NCBI GenBank assembly: GCA_027625915.1
Contig: JANTQA010000016.1
Coordinates: forward strand, 4,035,001 to 4,099,000
DNA length: 64,000 nt
Direction: 5' to 3'
DNA from: Anaeramoeba flamelloides
Lineage: Eukaryota; Metamonada; Anaeramoebidae
This document shows, one piece after another, positions 56,656-64,000 of the stretch. Within the stretch, counting starts at the first letter, position 1; each line of letters opens with the position of its first letter. The translations under genes were made by a program, and so were the position numbers. The notes beneath the pieces were generated by a model. The model saw nothing but the letters and a program-made list of their open reading frames with translations, was not told the DNA's origin and made no database searches.

Positions 56656-58813
56656 TTATTTTTTATTTTTTTTTGAATTATTGTGAAATTTTTTTAGTTT
56701 TAAAATTTGTTTTATCCTTTTTTTGATTATTCTAAATTCGTCACTATCAATGTCGATTTTAAAAGCCTTGTGTTCAATTTTAAAGATGAAATTTTCATTG
56801 CTATACGTTTTCTTTTTGTGAGATTGAGTTTGTTCTTCATTTGCTATTAGCAATTGAATATATTTCTTAATCATTCTATACACACTACTTGGTAATTTTG
56901 ACCTTCGTTGATAAAGTCCTAGAGTCTTTAAAATCAAAATATTCAAAATATCCTTCAGTTTTTTTCAGAGTTTTTTTCTTTTGAAAAAAATTGCGACTCT
57001 GGATTTTGTGGATCGATGTTTTCAAAAAGAATTTTCTTTCTTTTTTGTTGATTTTCTATTAAAACTTTTAAATGTTTATTTTTTGCCAACCTTCCTTCGT
57101 ATCCCACTTTAGTTTTCTTTCCTGAGGTATTAGACAAAACATCAAAATATTTTTTCAAGACAGTGGTTGCTTTACATTTTGAATTGTCTATGAATAAATC
57201 AATCACCTCTTTTCCTTCCAGACAAGTTTTTACATTTAATTTTGTAATTATGTAAGAAAATTTATGTTTTTGAAGTTCTGTTTGGATAATACTTTGGAGT
57301 TTTGTGCATTCCAGTGGATGACCATTAATATCTTTTGGTTCATAACAATATGGACACATTGGTGGACTGTCTTCGAGATGTATTATTTTTGACTTTCTTT
57401 TCTTTTTATAAATTTTTCCCATTCTTCAAGGGTGTTTTTTTAGGTTTTCTCTTTCGTTGTTTTCTTTTTTTAAGAGATGTTTTATCATTGTTTTGATTTG
57501 GTTGTTTATTTGAGTATTTTGTTTGAAAATCAGATTCCATTGATGAAATTTCTGATAGGTCTTGAAAATTCATATCTTCTCCTGTGCTCTCATCAACGTC
57601 ATTGTCCTCTTTATTGAAATAATTATTATCTAAATTTATTTCAATTTGATTTTCCATTTCACTACTTGATTCTGAAAAGGAAGAACTTAATGCTTTGTTG
57701 TTTTTTTCAGAAGAATTAAAATCATAACTATCAACATCATCAATTTGGGGACTGTTTTTATCAATTGACCTTGATTTTTTATTTATATTTTTACTTTTTG
57801 AAGAATTATCTTGAAAAAATGAAGTTTCTGTCTGATCTTCTTTGTTTTTTTGAGGTGTGAAAAAAAATTATTTCTTTTCTTCTTTTGAGAATTTTTGGGG
57901 TGGTTGTTGGTTTGAACCTGGTTTATTTGGCGTTTACGTGTTATTTCTCGATGTCTTTCACGACAATTATAAACGAGCCGGTTCTTGCAGAAGTCTAATA
58001 GCGACATAATCTCGTCTGCTTCGAATATTGGTCTAATGGGTTTTTGACAATACCCGGCATGTATTATTGAATAATTATTTATTGATTTGGTAAGATTGAA
58101 TGATGTACCATATTTCGGTAATATATTTAATTCTTCCAGTAAGCTAATCGCAACATCGATTCGATTCGTTTCCCCCTTGAATAGTAATCCAAATTTATAA
58201 AAAAATTTTTTTAATCTTGCCACTGATTTTTTATCTTCAAGATTCAACTGTTCGGTATACAATTTTAAAGTTTTTTCTTCTTCATTGTCAATAATGACAT
58301 CTTCATTTAAAGAGACTTCTGTTGATAAAGAATATTTGGGCGAGATTAATTTTTTACTTATATTTTGTGCTGTTTTTTGGAATTCTTGTTTGTAGATTTT
58401 TTTCTTTTACAAATCGATTTCTGCTTTGATCGTTTGAAGATAGACCCTCTTGGATTTTTTCTGTTAAATTTTGATTTGAGGATATACTAGTTTTATAAGC
58501 GGACATATCTTCAATTTCATTATTAGTGCGGGGTAAATTAGTTGAGGTGGAATTAGTGTAATTGCCCTTTTCCACGTTTTTTGGTAAATTTAAATGGATT
58601 GTTTAAAATTATTTCTTTGTTTGCAGTTGTGTTAATCTCAATTTGTTTTACTTGCTGTTGAGATTTTTGTTCGCCCCCACCCAAGTTGGATTTTTGAGAA
58701 TGTGTTTGTATTGGTTTATTTGTTTCACGATTTATATTTAAGTTCACATATTGCTTATTTTTTGGTTCCAAATTTGATCGTTGATTAACTTGATTTAAAA
58801 TATTAGATGACAT
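56656..58813 (-). pseudogene. Second gene of the transposon, CCHC-like zinc-finger protein, disrupted
   Basis: A chain of minus-strand open stretches in changing frames: 58813-58553, 58575-58354, about 58340-57783, 57657-57406, 57422-56955, 56946-56656, together roughly 700 codons. Transitions fall at A/T or G homopolymers, as expected from small indels, though introns at some points cannot be excluded. The N-terminal third is Asn/Gln-rich; the middle has a compact helical segment (KKFFYKFGLLFKG, LLEELNILPKYG); later comes CPYCYEPKDINGHPLEC, a C-x2-C-x8-H-x3-C finger, and a basic tail. No family recognised. Its place inside the inverted repeats and divergent from the transposase shows it is an element gene, possibly a DNA-binding accessory or regulator. 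Confidence 0.6.
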
Positions 58814-59795
58814 TAATTTTTATTTTAAGTCTGAAACTTTTAATTAAAAAATAGAAGTAGGAAAAAAATGAATTTTGAAATTCATTAAATTATTTAAAAT
58901 ATATTGGATGAGTAAAGTGTATATTGTTTAATTGGACTTTTTATTATTAAATCTCATTTTTTTATTAATTTGGGGCTAGAGTCTGAATACATTTGAGAAT
59001 AAAAATGGTTTTCAATAAACAAAAAAAAAAGTTACAAAAATTTGTTAAAATTATGAATATTTCTTCCACTGTCAATTAAAAAAAAATAAACCTGGGAAAT
59101 AATCCCAATTCATCTCTTCACTGAAAATCCATAACTTTTTCATTTTTAATTTTGAAATCTTATAAAAATCCAACTAAAAAAAATATTTTTTTTTTTTAAA
59201 ACTATTTTTTCAAAAAAGTTTTTACGATCATTTGAAAGTTATTCTAATCTTACTGTCTTTTATTTTAAACACCAAACCTTTCTTTTCATTACTTTGTTTT
59301 TAGATACGGAATTTTTAATGAAATTACTTTATGATTTCACTTTAAAATGGTAGAGTCGGTTTCACTTTTATGGCACAAACTTTCAACGAAATTTAAGGAA
59401 AAAAAAAATCTCAAATTAAGGCAAATTTAAGTAAAATAAATTGTAAAAGAAAAAAATTACAAATTTTGTGCCTTAATTTGAGATTTTTTTGTGCCTTAAA
59501 TTTCGTTGAAAGTTTGTGCCTTAAAAATGAAACTGACTGTATTAATTGAAGAGTTCGTGGGTCCTGAATTCTATTTTCATGTGATATTATTCGGGAGTAG
59601 AATTACTAGTTTTAGAAATTTTAATTAGAAAATTCATTTTATTTTAGATATTGATTTAGTAATATTTGTAAGTAATTTTTAATCCATATTTTCCACTTTG
59701 ATCTATAATTTACATTTTTTAATTTCCTTTCTTTACCTATTTTCAACTTTTTTTCTTGAAAGATTATTATAGGAAAATTTCTATTTTCTAAAACA
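58814..59795. promoter_or_regulatory. Shared upstream region of the two transposon genes
   Basis: Divergent starts at 58813 (-) and 59796 (+) leave about 980 bp, of which 187 bp is an inserted MITE. No defined promoter motif is visible in such AT-rich DNA; the role is inferred from position. Confidence 0.35.
59353..59539. mobile_element. MITE, family G, inserted in the transposon
   Basis: TA|GAGTCGGTTTCACTTTTATG...AAAAATGAAACTGACTG|TA, with about 75-bp inverted repeats (GGCACAAACTTTCAACGAAA) that are nearly identical, so this is the youngest of the four copies in the window. It must be younger than the transposon copy or its master lineage. Confidence 0.85.
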
Positions 59796-60954
59796 ATGAA
59801 AAAGGTAAATGAAAATTTGGGCTTTTATTTGGATGGGAAAAAATATTCTTTTGAAATTGTATCTAGGGTTTTATTCGATACAATTGAATATTTAGTTCGG
59901 GAAAGTTCTTTCAGTACACAAAAAGAAATTGCACAATTCAATCATGTTTCAAATTCTTATGTTACAAAGTGTAAATCGGAAATCAGTTTTGTAATTTATC
60001 ATTTGTATGATGGCAGAAAAATTAGTTTATTAAATTTCGAAACAAAAAAATATTTTCAAGATCTATTAGTTGAAACATTTTTAATACTTGTTGAGTATAA
60101 AACGACGAATTTCCGGGAGTATTTAACACTCAAAAAAATGAACAAATTAAAATAATTAGTGATTTAATTGTCGAAAAGTTGGAAAGGGATTGTAGTTTTA
60201 ATCTCATTGAAATTAAAGATTTATTGGAAAAGGAAAATAATATTCTATTAGTACTTCCTCTGTTCACAATTATCTTCTAAAATACATCAAATGGTCAAAC
60301 AAAAAAATATTATATTATCACCCAAATAGATTTACACAGAGAAAATACGAAGAAAGGATTAGTTATATTAGATTAATTTCAGAGGCAATAAACACATTTG
60401 GGAATAAAATAATTCATTTTATGGATGAGACCGGGTTTAAAAGAAATCGAAGAAACAATGGGTGGTGTCTTATTGGGACCAAAACAATGAAATGCGACCA
60501 AAGAAGAATCAATCCAAAATGGAATATGTTCTGCATGATTAATTCCACAGGTATTGAATGTTCTAAATTAATAAATCATTCAGCAAAGGGTATTGATCAT
60601 GCAGAATTTATGTTACATGATGTTCTACCATTGATACAAGAAGGCGATGATTCGCCATCGGTGATAGTAATGGATAACCACCCTATACATAAATGGTGTG
60701 AAAATTGGTTATCAGAATATTTTAAAGAATTTTACTGTCATATCATATATATGCCAGTTTACAGTCCCGATTTAAATCCTATTGAAGGTGTTTTTGGTGT
60801 TTTAAAACATCATCTAAAAAATCATAGAGACATTTGGGGCTTTTCACCGAAATTATCTATTTGTAAAAGTATTTTTGATTATAACTTAAAACAAAATTGT
60901 TTAAACTACATTAATAAAATTTTCAATATTCACATTAAAAAAAAAACAAAATAA
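59796..60954 (+). pseudogene. DD36E transposase (IS630/Tc1/mariner superfamily), disrupted
   Basis: Starts at ATG 59796 (MKKVNENLGFYL). An N-terminal helix-turn-helix-like stretch (TQKEIAQFNHVSNSYVT) is followed by a second (about 60160-60280, ending SSVHNYL). Catalytic triad in the last frame: MDETGFKRN (first Asp), VMDNHPIHK (second Asp), YSPDLNPIE (Glu). I count 36 residues between the second Asp and the Glu. The frame ending at 60155 overlaps another by about 50 bp and a second change occurs near 60245; from there the frame is open to 60954. So this copy has about two frame changes upstream of an intact catalytic core. The other catalytic surroundings look normal. Confidence 0.8.
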
Positions 60955-61016
60955 AAAACTAAACAAAAATTTAACAAAATGCACCTCTTTAGTACATCTT
61001 ATAAAATAAAATAATT

Positions 61017-61461
61017 ACATTTTTTCAAGAAAACGAAGACAATGCTTCGTTTTTCAATTTTATTTGTTTTCGTTTCCAAAAATAGTTTTTTTTTCTTTCA
61101 AATAAAAGGATCCCTTCAAAAAACTTAAAAACCCAGGATCCCTTCAAAGCTAACAAAATTAAATAGTGTTTTTTTTTCATCTCTAAAGGCTTCTCATTCA
61201 TCGATCTTTCAAAAATTACATTACCCCTCCAGTTAATTTTGAGAGGTTATTTTCAATTTTTCAATTTTGTTTTTTTTTTTCTAGGAAGGGATCTTTTTTT
61301 TCATTTTTCCAATTTCACCAAAAAAATCTTGAATATTACCTCATATGGAAAAATAAAAAATCATATGAGGTATTAGAGTTTTGAAATCAGCTTATAAAGA
61401 TTCGTTATCAGCATCTAAAGTTGATATAGAAAAAATTTTCACGGTAGCCTTGGAAAGACTG
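61017..61461 (-). repeat. Right terminal inverted repeat of the transposon
   Basis: Reverse complement of 56121-56565. It holds the same palindrome (61338-61371). Differences from the left repeat include CTGATAACGAATC against CTGATATAGAATC and three bases close to the tip. Confidence 0.9.
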
Positions 61462-62162
61462 TACTTTTGTACTTTTTTTCCCTAATTCACTTTTTTTTCC
61501 TAAAAACCAAACATTTTTTTTTGATTCTCAGCAAAAAACCCCTTTCAAGTTATCTTTATTCTCAACAATAAACGAAAAAATATTGCTTCCTTTTTCTTAT
61601 TTTTCTTCACTAAAGACAGTTTTCAAAGAAATCAGTTGTAATTTATGAAACTCTGGATTTTTTTGAGAGGTATCTTTTTGATTGCTCACTGATCTGTATT
61701 GTCAAAAATCAGAATCCAAGATGAAAAGAATCTTACCAAAAAAGAGTAAAAGAAAAATCTAGATAAATTTTTTCCCATTTATCGACAAAAACCAGTCGAG
61801 AATTCTTTAAATTTTAAAACCCCAAGAAGATTTTTCTTCAATTAGTTCAGACAAATATTATTTAGCTGTCTCAAAATTTTGTACATTTTTCATTTTATTC
61901 CAATCTAATTGGAAACAACAAATTCTACACGTATTTGAAACGGGTGTTTGTGAAAAAATATAAAATAACCACACTTTTAAAATAAATACAATAAGAAAAA
62001 AAGTGACGTATATTTTTTAAGATTTGTCTTTGGTTCTATCAATAAAAAAATATGAAATTAAGAGGATTTTGGACGAAAATAGTTGATTTTGAGAATCCTC
62101 TGATTCAAAGATTTTAAAGAAAAGTGTTTTTTCCAGAAAACATTTTTTTTCTAACAAACACA
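61462..62162. other. Upstream region of the bZIP gene
   Basis: About 700 bp between the transposon end and the bZIP start. A TTTTTTCCAG at 62127-62136 looks like an acceptor of a 5' UTR intron. No other feature recognised. Confidence 0.4.
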
Positions 62163-63092
62163 ATGAACAAATTTACTTTTTTTGAAAACAAACAATTTAT
62201 CGAATTTGATAATTTTGATGAAGACAGTTTCTTACCTGCACCACAAACAAACCTTGACTTAGATCAATTATTTGACAACTTTCAACAAGAAACAAATTTC
62301 AAAGAAGAAATTTCGTTTTTTCAAACAGATCCAAAATTAAACAATTTAGCAAGCTATGGCGAAGAAGAAGTCCACTTTTCTTTTGACGAAAAAGAAGAAC
62401 AAGAGGAACAAGAGGAACAAGAAGAGGATGAAAATTTAGTTGAGGAATTTAATCTAGGGATTAAGCACACTTTGGTTGAGACAGAAACAGAGCAAATCAA
62501 ATCACCTACACGAACAAATGAAACAAAGATCCTTGTTCAGCCAAAAAGTGATTCCATTGGGGAAAAAAGCAATCAAAACGGGAACACTAAGAGCGAGATT
62601 AGTACCGAGAAATTGCAAACTAAAGTAACCCGAAATCTGAAAGAAATTGTCGATCAAAAAATAGGAAAGGAGAGTCTTAGTAAAAAAGATCCACTTTTAG
62701 TGCTTTCAAATAATTTTTTCAAAAGACACAAAAGGATACCAGAGGAACTAATGACAGAAAAGGAAAAGAAATTACTCCGGAGAATGAACAAAGAAGAGAT
62801 AAAAAATCTTACGCCATCACAAAGAATTGAAAGAAAGCGCGCAAGGGACAGGGTTTGTGCTCGAAGCGCAAGACAAAAAAGGAAGGAATACATTGATTAT
62901 TTGCAATCACAAATTAATGGGTTTAACAAAGAGAATGTTAACTTGTCTGAAAAATTGAGTGAGCTCAATAGAGAAAACGTAAAGCTGAAATTAATTGTAA
63001 GTAATTTGGAAAAACTCAATAGAAACCCAAATATTAAATATAAACGTAAAAAATTATACCAAAATATTTTATTACAAGAGGTTAATTTGTAA
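62163..63092 (+). CDS. bZIP transcription factor with Asp at the invariant Asn position
   Basis: 309 residues from the ATG at 62163. The N-terminus is acidic (FDNFDEDSF, EEQEEQEEDE), typical of an activation domain. Basic region about 220-240: RIERKRARDRVCARSARQKRKEY; aligned to CREB-type (NREAARECRRKK), the invariant Asn that contacts DNA bases is Asp here, while the Arg nine positions into the motif is kept. The zipper runs through about five heptads (YLQSQINGF, NENVNL-type, KLSEL, ENVKL, IVSNL). The stop at 63090-63092 is TAA inside TTTGTAAGT, a perfect splice donor, so the protein may continue in a further exon as happens in the MAST-class kinase; I found no clear acceptor exon before the window end. 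Confidence 0.8.
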   Translation: MNKFTFFENKQFIEFDNFDEDSFLPAPQTNLDLDQLFDNFQQETNFKEEISFFQTDPKLNNLASYGEEEVHFSFDEKEEQEEQEEQEEDENLVEEFNLGIKHTLVETETEQIKSPTRTNETKILVQPKSDSIGEKSNQNGNTKSEISTEKLQTKVTRNLKEIVDQKIGKESLSKKDPLLVLSNNFFKRHKRIPEELMTEKEKKLLRRMNKEEIKNLTPSQRIERKRARDRVCARSARQKRKEYIDYLQSQINGFNKENVNLSEKLSELNRENVKLKLIVSNLEKLNRNPNIKYKRKKLYQNILLQEVNL

Positions 63093-64000
63093 GTATTTTC
63101 AACTAGATCCAACAATGCAATTTGAGATCAAACTCAATTTTCAAAGGAAATCCTAAGATTGCTCTGTTTTTAATATCGTTTGTATGTTAATTAATTATAT
63201 CGTTTGATTATTACCATGCTTTGCAAGAACAAATACAGATATACATAAATAAAAAATTTTGTATTTTTTTGATCAAACTACTTTCACAGATAATAAATAA
63301 GATAAATTCAGAATAATCTCTCACAAATAGAATAATTTAAATCGACCAAAACACAAATATTCGTCATAAATCAACTTTTACAACAACAACAACAATAACA
63401 ACAACAACAACAACAATAACAACAACAATAATAACTGTTAAATGGGCAACAGGCAATTGTTTAAAAAAAGGAGTTAGGTCGAACTTCATAAACAAATTTT
63501 TAAACAAAATCAGATAATTTTTGTTTTTATGATCTTTACTTTTTTTGGTTTAGACTAAAATAATAATGAACTTTGAAATAAAATAATGTAAAAATCAAGA
63601 ACAAATAAATTTATCAATTTTTATTTTTAAAAATAATTTTTCATTATACAAAAGTCTACCAATGCCATTTAGAATTAAAAAAAAATTATCAGTCCATCCT
63701 TAAACTTTCAAAAAAAAAATAATAATAAAATACGCCTCAAAATAAAAACAAATAAGTTTTGTTATTATTTTTATAATATTTACAGTGCTGTTTTTTTTAT
63801 TTTAAAATCGTAAATTCAGGTAAATTTTCAAAAGATGAGTAGTGTTCTTAATGTTTTTTTTTGGATTATGGAAGTATAAATTTGAGAAAATTTTAATTGT
63901 GAGTAAAATTAAAGTTCTTTGCTTGGTTCTGATTATTTCATTCAATATTTTCAAAATTTTATTGTGTTTTTTCTTTGTTTATGTTTCTAAGCTATTTCCA
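63093..64000. other. 3' flank of the bZIP gene with (CAA)n microsatellite
   Basis: An interrupted (CAA)n run with TAA units lies at about 63380-63435. It has no open partner frame and no acceptor in front, so I do not call it a poly-Asn or poly-Gln exon. The rest is AT-rich. Confidence 0.5.

Larger units (their letters stand above)
56121..61461. mobile_element. Two-gene Tc1/mariner-superfamily transposon, 5.34 kb
   Basis: Ends read TA|CAG...CTG|TA: TA at 56119-56120 and at 61462-61463, the standard target duplication. Terminal inverted repeats are about 445 bp, 56121-56565 and 61017-61461, and differ at few positions, which implies a fairly recent insertion. Inside are a plus-strand DDE transposase and, head to head, a minus-strand second gene; both have frame changes, so this copy looks inactive. 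A 187-bp MITE is inserted in the shared upstream region. The length, long inverted repeats and extra zinc-finger gene differ from ordinary Tc1/mariner elements (1-3 kb, one gene) and recall ciliate Tec/TBE elements of the same superfamily. Confidence 0.9.

Noticed and set aside
63380-63435. Poly-Asn or poly-Gln exon
   Set aside because: The CAA run is interrupted by TAA units, has no acceptor nearby and no flanking coding sequence.

Overview
The window is AT-rich, eukaryotic nuclear DNA from a free-living amoeba-like protist. Dictyostelid-type Amoebozoa or Anaeramoebae-type amoebae both fit; I cannot choose between them from sequence alone. The evidence is dense A/T homopolymers, Asn-, Gln- and Lys-rich coding tracts, GT-AG introns (often GTAAGT donors), the standard stop codons, and a set of typically eukaryotic signalling and chromatin genes. 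Several genes are split over exons, so I joined them by splice signals, phase and protein homology.

Layout from left to right. 1-5162 (-): Hippo/MST-type Ste20 kinase, six exons seen, 3' end outside the window; one 3.4-kb intron carries a TA-flanked transposon relic with a LINE fragment and hairpin units. 8850-17104 (-): SMAP/Age2-type ArfGAP, four exons, with two long repeat-filled introns. 20095-23829 (-): Tousled-like kinase whose frame continues upstream into a Myb/SANT repeat, an unusual fusion. 25281-27578 (-): Ipi1/TEX10 ribosome-biogenesis factor. 30784-40961 (-): giant USP9X/USP24/USP34-class deubiquitinase of about 3,300 residues, with an internal +1 frame change exactly at a TAA codon. 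40962-46838: repeat-rich stretch with nested inverted repeats, MITEs, a second cluster of hairpin units and two orphan exons. 46839-53196 (+): MAST/IRE/Rim15/Greatwall-class AGC kinase with an N-terminal zinc finger and a 245-residue activation-segment insert. 54378-54787 (+): possible small membrane protein. 56121-61461: a 5.34-kb Tc1/mariner-superfamily DNA transposon with TA target duplications, about 445-bp inverted repeats, a DD36E transposase and a divergent second gene with a CCHC-like finger. 62163-63092 (+): bZIP factor with Asp in place of the invariant basic-region Asn.

The host genes cover growth and cell-cycle signalling (Hippo, MAST/Greatwall), chromatin assembly (TLK), ubiquitin turnover, clathrin/Arf trafficking and 60S assembly. 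There is no operon logic; genes are separated by 1.5-6 kb of AT-rich DNA, most of it without recognisable content apart from small TA-targeting MITE families, foldback elements and microsatellites. The most novel-looking items are the two-gene DD36E transposon, the SANT-TLK fusion, the hairpin-unit family, the stop-codon frameshift in the deubiquitinase gene, and the Russian-doll inverted repeats at 44-46 kb.
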